A DNA stretch of 64,000 nucleotides from CAYYKK01 sp964467935. GTDB taxonomy: Bacteria > Myxococcota_A > Polyangia > Polyangiales > Polyangiaceae. The DNA is taken from assembly GCA_964467935.1 (NCBI GenBank), contig CAYYKK010000003.1, positions 4,058-68,057 of the forward strand, given 5' to 3'. The stretch's first letter is position 1. Every line of letters begins with the position of its first letter. Positions 1 to 9,095 of this stretch are shown piece after piece. The notes beneath the pieces were generated by a model that saw only the letters and a program-made list of their open reading frames with translations, was not told where the DNA came from and searched no databases. The position numbers and the translations under genes are program-made.

Positions 1-186
1 CTCCGAGGAAAGTACTCTGCCCCACGAGGACGAAAGGTGCGAGCGCGCGCGGCGGCGTGCGTGAGTAGTTCGTCTCCGCCTCGTTTCGTGCTAGTTGTCT
101 CAACGGTGCGTGCGGCGCTCGATCTCCGCGGCGTCGGCCCGGAGCTCTTCTCGAGGAGCGCACGGACGCACCAAGGCACTTTCTCG

Positions 187-1296
187 ATGAGCAGTATCGC
201 CGACAAGAACCGCAGCGCCGCGAGCGGCGACGACACCCCGCGAGGGGCTCGCCAGGAGCGCGGCTCGAACGAGAAGAGCGACGCGCGAGAGACCGGCGTT
301 CATCCGCGATCCTTCGCGGGGAAGCGCGAGCTCAGGGTCTGCCTCATCGACATGAACAACGGCCACGCCAACCAGGCGATGCGCTGCTTCCGTACGATCG
401 TCGCGAGCTTCTTCGAGCGCGTCGAGCGCCACAACCCCGGGCTCCCGACGAAGCTCGTCGAGGTCAGCCCCCGCGACACGAACGACCGCATCCCGCGCGA
501 CTGCGACTTCTACATCGGCTCGGGCGGTCCGGGCTCGCCCTACGACGGCGATCACGAGCGCTGGTTCCTCGATTTCACCCGCTTCACCGACGAGATGATC
601 CCCGCGTGCAAGCGGAGCGACGCGGAGATGAAGTCCTTCTTCGCCGTCTGCTACACGTTCGAGCTGCTCGTTCGCCACTTCAAGGTCGCCGAGGTGAGCC
701 TGCGCGACAGCCGAAAGTTCGGCGTGATGCCGGCCTACATGACCGTGATCGGGCAGCAGCACCCGCTGCTCTCGGCGTTCGGGGAGCGTCTCTTCGCGTT
801 CGAGCATCGCAACTGGGAGGCGATCAACGTCGACGAGGCGCGCCTCGCCGAGATCGGCGGCGCGGTGCTCGCGCAGGAGAGCCGAGACGGCTACTCGAAG
901 GGCCGCGCGATCCTCGGCTTCGACCTCGGTCCGGGGATCGAGACCGTGCAGTTTCATCCAGAGGCCGACCGCGCCGGCGTGATGAGCTGGGTCGCGAGGC
1001 CGGAGCAAGCGGCGGCGTTCCGCGAGACGTACGGCGAGTTCACCTACCAGGCCATGCTCCGCACGCTCGACGATCCGAACCGCCTCGCGCGGACGTTCGC
1101 GCTCGTGATCCCCGGCTTCCTCACGCGACGGTTCAACCTCCTCGCGCAGCACCGCGGCTACGCCGAGCTCGAGCCGCCGAGCAGCGAGGACGTCATCGCT
1201 GCGTTCGTCGGTGACTCGGGTGCCGAGCCGCCCCCGTCCCAGCGCATCGGGACCGAGGGATCGTTGCGCGATCCCAAGGCCGCCGCGAACGTCTGA
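187..1296 (+). CDS. Class I glutamine amidotransferase-like protein
   Basis: A 369-residue protein with a disordered charged N-terminus (about 1-45) followed by a class I glutamine amidotransferase (GATase1) fold. The triad is readable: Cys155 in FFAVCYTFELL, and His257 and Glu259 in QFHPEAD; an oxyanion-type GSGGPGSP segment lies before them. The usual nucleophile elbow GxCxG is altered (A before and T after Cys), so glutamine hydrolysis cannot be assumed. No synthetase domain or partner subunit is attached or adjacent, unlike guaA later in the window. The frame is open from 37, but ATG187 begins just before the charged tail and is preceded by AAGG, so I prefer it. The substrate is unknown; it could be an enzyme acting on a gamma-glutamyl compound. 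Confidence 0.8.
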   Translation: MSSIADKNRSAASGDDTPRGARQERGSNEKSDARETGVHPRSFAGKRELRVCLIDMNNGHANQAMRCFRTIVASFFERVERHNPGLPTKLVEVSPRDTNDRIPRDCDFYIGSGGPGSPYDGDHERWFLDFTRFTDEMIPACKRSDAEMKSFFAVCYTFELLVRHFKVAEVSLRDSRKFGVMPAYMTVIGQQHPLLSAFGERLFAFEHRNWEAINVDEARLAEIGGAVLAQESRDGYSKGRAILGFDLGPGIETVQFHPEADRAGVMSWVARPEQAAAFRETYGEFTYQAMLRTLDDPNRLARTFALVIPGFLTRRFNLLAQHRGYAELEPPSSEDVIAAFVGDSGAEPPPSQRIGTEGSLRDPKAAANV

Positions 1297-1339
1297 CGCG
1301 CGACGCCGCGCGGGAGCGTCCGAGGGGCCGCTTCTTCTT

Positions 1340-1396
1340 GCTGCCCTTCGTGCTTGCTGCCCGTCGTGCTCGCCGCGCTCGCTGCCCGGCGTGCTC
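1340..1396. repeat. Three degenerate 16-bp direct repeats in an intergenic spacer
   Basis: Units at 1340-1355, 1356-1371 and 1381-1396 share gctgccc followed by cgtgct and differ at two or three bases. They lie in the 200-base spacer between the amidotransferase-like gene and the Sel1 gene. No function is apparent. Confidence 0.5.
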
Positions 1397-1509
1397 GCCG
1401 GGAGCGTCGCGCGCGACGGGGCTCGTTCGTCGGTTCGCGCGGCCGCCTTCGCTTCCCTTCGGGGGGCCGATCGCCTAACGCCCCGGTGAGGTTCTTCGAC
1501 GGATCGGGC

Positions 1510-3660
1510 ATGCGCCCGGCGAGGTGGCAGAGCGTGAACGGAGTGCGAGCGAGCGGCGCGGCCGTGGTGCGACGAGGGGAGCTCCGGGTCGATCGTCTCG
1601 GGGCGCTCTCGCTCCTGCTCTGGCTCGCGTCCGGCTGCGGACCGGGCGCCGTCGGCAAGGCGCTTCGCCCCGGTGATCCCAAAGCCTCCGAGGCGCTCGG
1701 GGAGACCGCGTGTCGAAGCACCAAGGGCGGCGGCCAGCCGCTCGTCGTGGATCTGCAGGCGCACGAGCGCGCCGACCTCGAGGAGGCGATGCAGGGCGGC
1801 GTCGCCGTCGTCGCTTGGGACTGCACGTCGCTCAAGCTCTTGCGTGATTGCAAGACCGAGGGCTCGTACGCGTTCCACGGCCTCAGCCCTCAGGAGTTCA
1901 CGGTGAAGCTCGAGGACGCGGACGAGGTGAAGGCGAACCTGCCGACCTTCGGCGTGAAGATCCTCTCGGGCTTCGAGGCGGAGATGGGTCGCGGCGCGAC
2001 GATCGATCTCGCGGTGTCGATGATCGGCAAGCGGCGCACCACGGTCTCCGAGGTGCACACCGACGAGCTCGTCGGGTCCTGCGCCGGCGCGACGCACTTC
2101 GTCCGCGGCGTCTACGTGGGCGCCTTCGCGATGACGACCGGCACGCGCGGCAACGTCCGCGCGGCGGCGGACATCTTCGGCGCCAACGTCGGCGCGGCCT
2201 CGTCGAGCGCGAGGCTCGCGGAGAATCGCGATGGCGACCTCGCGGCCTGCAAAGGCGCGAGCGAGGGCGCGACCGCTCCGCCCGATCGGTGCCGTTCACT
2301 CTTGCGACTCGAGCTCTCGCCGATCGGAGGCGCCGCAGCGCACGGGGCCGACTCCAAGGCAGCGACGCTCTCCTCGTCGAGCAACGTGTGTCCGGACGGG
2401 ATGGTGCTCGTCGAGTCGGACGGCGCGGAGCGCGCAGGCGGCAAATGCGCGGTGCCGAGCGAGCGACCCTTTCAGTGTCGCGCCGAACGACCCGTGGAGT
2501 GCAGCGAGCAATGCGCTCACGGCCACGCCGGGAGCTGCGCGACGCTGGGCTATCTCTACGCCTCGGGTCTCGGCGTGCCGAAGGATCCGGCGCAGGCGGT
2601 CTCCTACTTCCAGAAGGCGTGCGACAAGAAGGACGGCGCAGGCTGCACGAATCTCGGCGTCATGCTCGAGCGCGGCGAGGGCACCGGACGAGATCCCGCG
2701 CGCGCCGTCTCGCTCTACGACGCCTCGTGCAGCGCCGGCTACGTCGCCGGGTGCGCGGCGCTCGGCATCGTCTACGACCTCGGCCGGGGCGTCTCGCCCG
2801 ATCCTCGACGCGCCACCTCGCTCTACCGCCGCGCGTGCGACGGCGGCGAAGCCCAGGCGTGCGCGAACCTCGGGCTCCTCGCGGAGACGGCTGGGACGGG
2901 CGCGAGCGCCGCCGAGGCCGTGGCCCTCTACGAGAAGGCCTGCCAGGGCGACTCGCTCGTAGGCTGCTTCAACCTCGGGCTCGCGACCGAGCAGGGCAAG
3001 GGTGGGCTCGCGCGCGACCCCGCGAAGGCGCTCGCGCTCTACACCGACGCGTGCGAGCGAGGCCTCGGCGCCGGCTGCGCGAAGGAGTCCGACTTCTACG
3101 ACCAGGGCACGGCCGTTCCGAAGGATCCCGCGAAGGTCGCGTATCTGTTGCAAAAGGGATGCGATGACGGGTTCGCCCCTGCGTGCGCGGATCTCGGGAT
3201 CGCGTACGACGAAGCAGAAGGCGTGCCCAAGGATCCGGCGAAGGCGGCGGCCCTCTACAAGAAGGCGTGCGAAGGCGACGGCCGCAGCGGGTGCGTCAAT
3301 TACGGCATCGCGCTCGAGGTCGGCCAGGGCTTCGCGAAGGACGTAGTGAAGGCGGCCCAGATCTACGACGCGATGTGCCGCGAAGGCGACGCGCTCGGGT
3401 GCGTGAACTTGGGCGGCCTGCTGGCGTACGGGCACGGCGTCTCCAAGGACGAGGCGCGCGCGGCGGAGCTCTACGCCCAGGGCTGCAAGGGGGGGGCCGC
3501 GAGCGGCTGCGCCGAGCTCGGCGCGTTCGTCGAGAGCGGGACGGCCGGTCAGAAGAAGGACAAGTCGGAGGCCGTTCGGCTCTATCGTCTCGGGTGCGCG
3601 GGGGGGAGCGACAAGGCCTGCAAGGCCCTCGACCGACTCGGTGCCTCGCGGACGCGCTGA
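1510..3660 (+). CDS. Sel1-like repeat lipoprotein with paired cysteines
   Basis: A predicted exported lipoprotein: a hydrophobic stretch LGALSLLLWLASGC supplies the signal peptide and lipobox Cys. The middle third (roughly residues 50-310) is unrecognised and contains several cysteines. The C-terminal 370 residues are ten consecutive Sel1-type repeats of about 36 residues (pattern LG..Y..G.GV.KDP..A..LY..AC..G...GC). Nearly every repeat carries two Cys in fixed positions, as in Helicobacter Hcp proteins, so disulphide-stapled helical hairpins in the cell envelope are likely. Sel1 proteins usually act as protein-binding scaffolds. The start is uncertain: ATG1510 gives a long n-region, while GTG1567 gives a more typical 24-residue lipoprotein signal. 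It stands alone on the plus strand. Confidence 0.82.
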   Translation: MRPARWQSVNGVRASGAAVVRRGELRVDRLGALSLLLWLASGCGPGAVGKALRPGDPKASEALGETACRSTKGGGQPLVVDLQAHERADLEEAMQGGVAVVAWDCTSLKLLRDCKTEGSYAFHGLSPQEFTVKLEDADEVKANLPTFGVKILSGFEAEMGRGATIDLAVSMIGKRRTTVSEVHTDELVGSCAGATHFVRGVYVGAFAMTTGTRGNVRAAADIFGANVGAASSSARLAENRDGDLAACKGASEGATAPPDRCRSLLRLELSPIGGAAAHGADSKAATLSSSSNVCPDGMVLVESDGAERAGGKCAVPSERPFQCRAERPVECSEQCAHGHAGSCATLGYLYASGLGVPKDPAQAVSYFQKACDKKDGAGCTNLGVMLERGEGTGRDPARAVSLYDASCSAGYVAGCAALGIVYDLGRGVSPDPRRATSLYRRACDGGEAQACANLGLLAETAGTGASAAEAVALYEKACQGDSLVGCFNLGLATEQGKGGLARDPAKALALYTDACERGLGAGCAKESDFYDQGTAVPKDPAKVAYLLQKGCDDGFAPACADLGIAYDEAEGVPKDPAKAAALYKKACEGDGRSGCVNYGIALEVGQGFAKDVVKAAQIYDAMCREGDALGCVNLGGLLAYGHGVSKDEARAAELYAQGCKGGAASGCAELGAFVESGTAGQKKDKSEAVRLYRLGCAGGSDKACKALDRLGASRTR

Positions 3661-3743
3661 GGAGCCCGCGCCGCGACGAGAGAGTCGTTGTAACCAGCAT
3701 GCCATCGTTTCTGAATTGCAATCACTGAAGGATCGAGGTCGAC

Positions 3744-4211
3744 ATGTCGAAGAAGCCCACCAAAGAGCAGCTCGATGCCTACGCCGCCGCCGTGCGAAAG
3801 GAGCTGAGCGTCCCGCGGCAGAGCGACGTCTTCCGCGCCGCCGTCGAGGCGGGCTACCTCGCGGCGACGACCGACGGCACGCTCGACGATGGCGAGCGCC
3901 GCGCCATCGTGACGGCCGTCGAGATCCTCTCGCAGGGCGCGGTCGTCGAGTGGGAGGCGGACACGCTCGTCGAGGAGTGCGCGAAGGAGACCGGCAAGCC
4001 CGAAGAGCGCGCGAAGGCGCTCGGCACGCGGCTGAAGGAGCTCGGCCAGCCCGAGGCGGGCTTGCTCTTCGGCGCGTACGTCGCTCAGGCGACCGCGGGC
4101 ATCGACAAGGCGGAGGAGAAGATCCTGAAGGCGATCGGCAAGGCGGCCGGCGTCGCCGACAAACGCGTCCGCGAGATCCTGAAGACGGTCGGGGCCGAGA
4201 CCGCAGACTGA
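3744..4211 (+). CDS. Small helical protein, TerB-like
   Basis: A 155-residue acidic and helical cytoplasmic protein without signal or membrane segment. The segment AAVEAGYLAATTDGTLDDGE followed by RRAIVTAVEIL resembles the TerB (tellurite-resistance-like) fold, in which an acidic D-G-x-L-x-x-x-E loop may bind metal; a second helical half (GLLFGAYVAQATAG) would complete the domain. GAGG lies just upstream of ATG3744. A similar domain is fused to a PPP phosphatase at 57171 in this window. The function is unknown, and the TerB assignment is from pattern only. Confidence 0.7.
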   Translation: MSKKPTKEQLDAYAAAVRKELSVPRQSDVFRAAVEAGYLAATTDGTLDDGERRAIVTAVEILSQGAVVEWEADTLVEECAKETGKPEERAKALGTRLKELGQPEAGLLFGAYVAQATAGIDKAEEKILKAIGKAAGVADKRVREILKTVGAETAD

Positions 4212-4216
4212 CGCCT

Positions 4217-4247
4217 ACGGCCTCTCGCCGCGCCGACGAGGGGCCGT
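4217..4247. terminator. Hairpin between convergent genes
   Basis: Arms acggcctctcg (4217-4227) and cgaggggccgt (4237-4247) pair over 11 positions with one G-U pair and a 9-nt loop. It sits between the ends of the TerB-like gene and the convergent flavoprotein gene, so it could serve both strands. There is no clear U-tract, so intrinsic termination is uncertain. Confidence 0.4.
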
Positions 4248-4283
4248 CGCGCGCGTCGCGCTTTCGATCGATCAGCGGGGAGC

Positions 4284-5783
4284 TCAGGCCCGATCGTCGA
4301 GCACGGCGCGCGCAGCGTTGAAGCCGCAGGCACCGTGCACACCAGCGCCCGGGTGCGTGTAGCTCGAGCAGAGGTAGAGGTCGTGGATCGGCGTGCGGTA
4401 CCGGAAGTACGGGAACATCGGCCGAAACAGGAGCTGATGGGAAATGTCGGCCGAGCCGCCGCCGAGATCGCCGTGCGCGAGGTTCTCGTTCATCGCCTCG
4501 AGATCGCTCGGCGCGAAGATGCGTCGACCGCTCACGAGCTTCTTGAAGCCTGGGGCGAGACCCTCGATGCGATCTTCGACGCGCGCGGCGAACGCCTGTC
4601 GAGTGGCCTCCCAACCGCCCGGGAGATGACCCGGGACGCGCGAATAGGCGTAGAGCGTGTGCTTGCCGCGCGGCGCGCGCGAGGGGTCGAGCAGCGACTG
4701 CTGTCCGACGACCAGATACGGGCGCTCCGGCAGCTGCCCCCGGCGCACCTCGAGGGTGAAGCGCGCGAGGTCGTCGAGGCTCTCGGCGGGGTGTACGACG
4801 GCCGCGCGCCGCGCGAGCTCGCTCGTCCACGGGACGGCGGCGTCGAGCTCCCAGTCCATCTTGAACGTGCCGAAGCCCCACGGGAACGCGCGCATTCGCT
4901 CGAGCACGGGGGAGGGGACCACGTTGGGATCGAGCAGCCCGAGGTAGAGCTGGGGGGCGCCGGTGTCGGCGACGACGACGCGCGCTCGGATCTCCTCGCC
5001 GGTCTCGGTGACGACGCCGAGCGCGCGGCTGCCCTCGACGAGGACCCGTCGGACGCGCGTCTTCGTCCTCGTCTTGCCGCCCCAGCCGTAGAGCCGGTGG
5101 AGGATCGCGCGCGTGATCTCGCCCGCGCCTCCCTCGGGTACGCCGAAGCCGCCGACGGACGCGGTCACCGCGAGCATGAACCCCACGATCGCGCCCATCG
5201 GATCGTCCGGGCCGACGTCGGTGTGGAGCGCGAGGCCCGGGATCACGCGGCGCGCGGCCTCGGTGGCGAACGTCGCTTCGGCGAAGCCGCGGCCGCTCGA
5301 GAGCGCCACACGCGCGAGGCGCAAGAGCGTCCCGGGGCCGAGCGCGAGGCCCTCGCGGATCGGTGGAAACGTCGCGAGCAGGGTCGGCAAGAGCTTCTCG
5401 TGGACGCTGCGGTACCAGGTCGCGATGTCGCGCCACGCGTCGCCGTCCTCCCCGAACGAGCTCGCGGCGAGGTCGACGTCGCGGCTCAGCGCCGCGCACG
5501 TGCCGTCGAGCGCAGGGTGCGCGCTGTCGAGCTCGGCGTGTCGCCAGACGAGCCCCGCCTCCTCGAGATCGAGCCCCGCGAGCGCCGGGCTGTGCGTGCC
5601 GAACGGAAAGAACGCCGCGCCGACGTCGTGCTTGAACCCCGGCTGGGTCCCGTCGACCGTCCGGACGGCGCCGCCGAGCTCCGCGCTCGCCTCGAGGACG
5701 AGGACGTCGAGGCCGGCCTTCGCGAGGTAGGCCCCGGCGACGAGGCCGTTCGGACCCGAGCCGATCACGATCGCGTCGATCAC
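4284..5783 (-). CDS. FAD-dependent phytoene dehydrogenase-like oxidoreductase
   Basis: A 499-residue flavoprotein. It opens with a dinucleotide-binding motif, AIVIGSGPNGLVAGAYLAKA, followed by LEASAELGGAVRT (FAD ribose-binding Glu and the GG motif of the amine oxidase/phytoene dehydrogenase superfamily). A C-terminal FAD-binding segment YLCSSYTHPGAGVHGACG closes the fold. This is the CrtI/carotenoid isomerase/PYROXD2-like branch. The substrate is unclear: no carotenoid genes are nearby, so a lipid or other hydrophobic substrate is equally possible. It is monocistronic, divergent from proS and convergent with the TerB-like gene. Confidence 0.85.
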   Translation of the reverse strand: MIDAIVIGSGPNGLVAGAYLAKAGLDVLVLEASAELGGAVRTVDGTQPGFKHDVGAAFFPFGTHSPALAGLDLEEAGLVWRHAELDSAHPALDGTCAALSRDVDLAASSFGEDGDAWRDIATWYRSVHEKLLPTLLATFPPIREGLALGPGTLLRLARVALSSGRGFAEATFATEAARRVIPGLALHTDVGPDDPMGAIVGFMLAVTASVGGFGVPEGGAGEITRAILHRLYGWGGKTRTKTRVRRVLVEGSRALGVVTETGEEIRARVVVADTGAPQLYLGLLDPNVVPSPVLERMRAFPWGFGTFKMDWELDAAVPWTSELARRAAVVHPAESLDDLARFTLEVRRGQLPERPYLVVGQQSLLDPSRAPRGKHTLYAYSRVPGHLPGGWEATRQAFAARVEDRIEGLAPGFKKLVSGRRIFAPSDLEAMNENLAHGDLGGGSADISHQLLFRPMFPYFRYRTPIHDLYLCSSYTHPGAGVHGACGFNAARAVLDDRA

Positions 5784-5899
5784 GCGCCTGCTCTTAGCAC
5801 GACCCGCGCGCGCGTTGGGCCCCGCCGACGAGAGCGTCGCGTCCGAAGCGCGCCGCCGCCCCGTCCGTGGTAGAGGACCCGCGCGACAGGAGGACCATC

Positions 5900-7486
5900 G
5901 TGGCGAAGACCGAAGGAGACAAGGGCAAGCAGGGCGGCAAGAAGGTCGAGACCGCGATCCAGCCGACGCGGGCCGAGGACTACGCCGAGTGGTACCAGCA
6001 GGTCGTCCGCGGCGCCGATCTCGCGGAGAGCTCGCCCGTGCGCGGCTGCATGGTGATCAAGCCCTGGGGCTACGCGCTCTGGGAGCGGTTCCAGGCCGAG
6101 CTCGATCGCATGTTCAAGGACACCGGTCACAAGAACGCGTACTTCCCGCTCTTCATCCCCAAGTCCTTCCTCGAAAAGGAGGCGGAGCACGTCGAGGGGT
6201 TCGCGAAGGAGTGCGCGATCGTGACGCACCACCGCCTCATCCCCGGGCCGGACGGCGGGCTCGTGCCCGATCCGAAGGCGAAGCTCGAGGAGCCGCTCAT
6301 CGTGCGGCCGACGAGCGAGACCATCATCGGCGCCTCCTTCGCGCAGTGGGTGCAGAGCTATCGCGACCTGCCGCTCCTCATCAACCAGTGGGCGAACGTC
6401 GTTCGTTGGGAGCTGCGGACGCGCCTCTTCTTGCGCACCGCCGAGTTCCTCTGGCAGGAGGGGCACACCGCACACGCGACCCGCGAGGAGGCCGTCGAGG
6501 AGACGCGGCGCATGCTCGACGTCTACGTCCGCTTCGCCGAGGATTTCATGGCGATGCCCGTGCACAAGGGCGCGAAGACCGCGGGCGAGCGCTTCCCCGG
6601 CGCCGTCGACACGTACTCGATCGAGGCGATGATGCAGGATCGCAAGGCGCTGCAGGCGGGCACCTCGCACTTCCTCGGTCAGAACTTCTCCAAGGCGAGC
6701 GGCATCAAGTTCCACTCGAAGGAGGAGAAGGAGGAGTTCGCGTGGACGACGTCTTGGGGCGTCTCGACGCGGCTCGTCGGCGGGCTCCTCATGACGCACG
6801 CGGACGACGACGGGATGATCATCCCGCCGAGGCTCGCGCCGTCGCACGTCGTCATCCTCCCCATCTTCCGAGGCGACGAGACGAAGGAGGCGGTGATGCG
6901 CTTCGTCCACGAGCTCGCGGCGGAGCTGAAGGGCGTTCGCTACCACGATCGTCCCATCGAGGTGGAGATCGACGCGCGCGACATCCGCGGCGGCGAGAAG
7001 TCGTGGGAGTGGGTGAAGAAAGGCGTTCCGCTGCGCGTCGAGGTCGGGCCGCGCGACGTCGAGAGCGGCAGCGTCATGGTCGCGAGGCGGGATCGAGCGC
7101 CGCGCGACAAGTCGTCGATGGCGCGGAACGAGCTCGTCGAGCGCATCGTCGTCCTGCTCGACGAGATGCAGCGCGGCCTCTTCGACAAGGCCAAGGCCTT
7201 TCGCGCCGAGCACACGCGCCTCATCGACAGCCGCGCCGAGCTCGATGCGTTCTTCACCCCGAAGAGCGTGCGCATGGTCGGGGGCGACGAGCGTCCGGAG
7301 ATCCACGGGGGCTTCGCGCTGGCGCACTTCGCGGGCGGCGCCGAGGTCGAGACGGAGCTGCGCGAGAAGCTCAAGGTCACCGTCCGAAACATCCCGGAGG
7401 ACATCCCCGAGGCGCTCGAGCCGGGGACGTGCATCTTCACGGGCAAGCCGAGCTCGCGGCGGGTCCTGTTCGCCAAGTCGTACTGA
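5900..7486 (+). CDS. proS: Prolyl-tRNA synthetase, eukaryote/archaeal-like type
   Basis: ProRS charges tRNA-Pro with proline in the cytoplasm. The protein has 528 residues and begins with a Lys-rich leader. Class II motifs are present: motif 1 region around FPLFIPKSFLEKEAEHVEGF, motif 2 WELRTRLFLRTAEFLWQEGHT, and motif 3 in the segment around GGLLMTHADDDG. It lacks the bacterial editing insertion and ends CIFTGKPSSRRVLFAKSY, typical of the eukaryote/archaeal-like class with the extra C-terminal domain. The start is GTG5900 because a perfect AGGAGG (5888-5893) lies six bases upstream; a GTG at 5867 is also in frame but has no such site. Confidence 0.95.
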   Translation: MAKTEGDKGKQGGKKVETAIQPTRAEDYAEWYQQVVRGADLAESSPVRGCMVIKPWGYALWERFQAELDRMFKDTGHKNAYFPLFIPKSFLEKEAEHVEGFAKECAIVTHHRLIPGPDGGLVPDPKAKLEEPLIVRPTSETIIGASFAQWVQSYRDLPLLINQWANVVRWELRTRLFLRTAEFLWQEGHTAHATREEAVEETRRMLDVYVRFAEDFMAMPVHKGAKTAGERFPGAVDTYSIEAMMQDRKALQAGTSHFLGQNFSKASGIKFHSKEEKEEFAWTTSWGVSTRLVGGLLMTHADDDGMIIPPRLAPSHVVILPIFRGDETKEAVMRFVHELAAELKGVRYHDRPIEVEIDARDIRGGEKSWEWVKKGVPLRVEVGPRDVESGSVMVARRDRAPRDKSSMARNELVERIVVLLDEMQRGLFDKAKAFRAEHTRLIDSRAELDAFFTPKSVRMVGGDERPEIHGGFALAHFAGGAEVETELREKLKVTVRNIPEDIPEALEPGTCIFTGKPSSRRVLFAKSY

Positions 7487-7578
7487 GTGGGACGATCGTC
7501 CGGGCCGTCGTGCGGAGGGTCCCGTGGCTGCCTCCGAATGCTCTCGCTCGGTCACCCTTCTGAGGTAGCCTCAGCCGA

Positions 7579-8961
7579 GTGTCGGCGCTCGACGACATCA
7601 TCGATCTGATTCGGGACAAGGCCGGGGCCGACTTCGCCTTCATTCTCTCCAGGCGCGGGCGCCTCGTGACGCGACACGCGCCCGAGAACATGCCGGAGGA
7701 GGGGCGCCTCGGCCTCGTCTCGGCCGCGGAGCCGCTGCTCGGGAGCGACCGCGTCGCGCTGAGGACGATGCCCCGCGAGGCGATCGTGCCGTACGGCGGG
7801 GCCGCGCCGGTGGACGTCTACATCGGCGCGCGCGAAGCGGCGATCGTCTGCGTCGTCATGGCGACGTGGTCGGATCAGTCGCAGGTGATGGGCGCGTTCG
7901 AGATGGGGTTCACCGAGCTCGATCGCCTCATCGGCGACGAGCTCGCGAAGCGCGGCAGGACCGAGGTCGGCAAGCGTCGCAAGACGATGGCGCCCATTCC
8001 GCCCGCGCCAGGCTCCTCGAGCGGCCGCGCTGCCTCGCGCAAGCCACCCCCCGCCGCGCCGTCGTCGAGCGCAGGTCAACGATCGAAGACGTCGGTGCCC
8101 CCCGCGCGGGCGAACCGACGGACGATCCTCGGCGTCGACGACCCGTCCGCGGAAGGTGCGCGCGAGGTCGCGCCGCTCCCGAAGGTGCCCGTCCCGAAGG
8201 CGCCTGGCTCGTCGTCCGGTCGCGGACGGGGGCGGACTCAGCGGCCCCCGCCGTTCTCGATGCCGTCGGCGCAGAAGTCGAGGACACAGCGTCCGCCGGC
8301 GCCGGCCGCCGTCGCGACGCTGCCGAAGGATTTCGGCCGCGGGACGCTCCCGTTCATCCCCGGCGACAACTCGCCCACGCAGCAGGCGCTGCGCGCGATC
8401 GCCGCGGCGCCGCGCGCGCCGGGGCCCGACATCACCATCGGCGAGGCTCGGATCGGGCACGCGACGCTCGTCGCGATCGAGCTCGAGGCGAGCGCCCCTC
8501 AGATATCGTTCGGCGCGGCGCCCCTCGGGCGGGAGACGTTGGCTGCGATCGACGCGAGCGTCGTCCCGCAGGGATCGTCCTCGGGCGCGGCGCCGGAGCT
8601 GCGCGTGACGCTCGCGAGCATGCCCGACCTCGATCCGGACGAGCTCGAGCCGCTCGATCGACACACGCTGCCCTTCACCGAGTCGGCGGCGGATGCGAAG
8701 AAAGCCTACGAAGACGCCGCGAAGCTCCGCGCGGCCGAGCCGCCCGACGTGCGGGTGCGGCTCGCGAGCCTCGACTTCGAGACGAAGAGCGCGGTCCTCG
8801 AGGAGAAGAGCGGCGAGCTCGCGGAGGCCGCGCGTCGTGCGCGCGCGAAGGCCATGAGCGAGTCCAAGCGGAACTCCAACATCGATGCGTGGCACGACGC
8901 CCTGAACGAGCTCGTCGGCGACGACGGCAAGTCCGGTCGAAAGAAGCCGCGCCCGAAGTGA
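7579..8961 (+). CDS. Protein with Roadblock/LC7-like N-terminal domain and disordered tail
   Basis: A 460-residue cytoplasmic protein. The first 120 residues form an alternating alpha/beta domain (DDIIDLIRDKAGADFAFILS, then ...AIVCVVMATW, then a long helix) that resembles Roadblock/LC7 dynein-light-chain-like domains such as the myxobacterial GTPase regulator MglB. The rest is Pro/Ser/Ala-rich and probably disordered, with loosely repeated segments of the type (E/P)-x-R-(V/H/E)-T-L-(A/V)-(A/S)-(I/M). The N-terminal call is by pattern and hydrophobicity only. GTG start. Its 3' end meets the scaffold gap, but the stop codon at 8959 is intact. Confidence 0.6.
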   Translation: MSALDDIIDLIRDKAGADFAFILSRRGRLVTRHAPENMPEEGRLGLVSAAEPLLGSDRVALRTMPREAIVPYGGAAPVDVYIGAREAAIVCVVMATWSDQSQVMGAFEMGFTELDRLIGDELAKRGRTEVGKRRKTMAPIPPAPGSSSGRAASRKPPPAAPSSSAGQRSKTSVPPARANRRTILGVDDPSAEGAREVAPLPKVPVPKAPGSSSGRGRGRTQRPPPFSMPSAQKSRTQRPPAPAAVATLPKDFGRGTLPFIPGDNSPTQQALRAIAAAPRAPGPDITIGEARIGHATLVAIELEASAPQISFGAAPLGRETLAAIDASVVPQGSSSGAAPELRVTLASMPDLDPDELEPLDRHTLPFTESAADAKKAYEDAAKLRAAEPPDVRVRLASLDFETKSAVLEEKSGELAEAARRARAKAMSESKRNSNIDAWHDALNELVGDDGKSGRKKPRPK

Positions 8962-8995
8962 TCGCGGCGCCTCACCGCGAAGGGCCTCACCGCGA
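8941..8995. repeat. 55-bp sequence duplicated across the scaffold gap (left copy)
   Basis: This 55-bp block, containing the last codons and stop of the preceding gene, is repeated without any difference at 9096-9150 on the other side of the N run. An exact copy touching both edges of a 100-N gap is typical of two contigs that overlap by one k-mer and were scaffolded rather than merged. Confidence 0.95.
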
Positions 8996-9095
8996 NNNNN
9001 NNNNNNNNNNNNNNNNNNNNNNNNNNNNNNNNNNNNNNNNNNNNNNNNNNNNNNNNNNNNNNNNNNNNNNNNNNNNNNNNNNNNNNNNNNNNNNN
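8996..9095. other. Assembly gap, 100 N
   Basis: Exactly 100 undetermined bases, a conventional placeholder length. The identical flanks suggest that no sequence is missing and that the true genome continues directly from 8995 to 9151. Confidence 0.97.

Noticed and set aside
1..186. Possible end or start of another gene at the left edge.
   Set aside because: The frame is open from position 37, but the peptide before residue 51 is low-complexity and no upstream gene end is recognisable; I treat this as the leader of the amidotransferase-like gene.
2296..5499. A very long open frame on the minus strand opposite the Sel1 gene and its neighbours.
   Set aside because: In such GC-rich DNA, antisense frames stay open by chance. 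Its product is Arg/Ala/Pro-rich without domains, whereas the plus-strand frames and the flavoprotein in another frame have clear motifs.
7490..7501. Perfect palindrome ggacgatcgtcc after proS as a terminator or operator.
   Set aside because: It has no loop for a hairpin and no U-tract, and short GC-rich palindromes are common by chance here.
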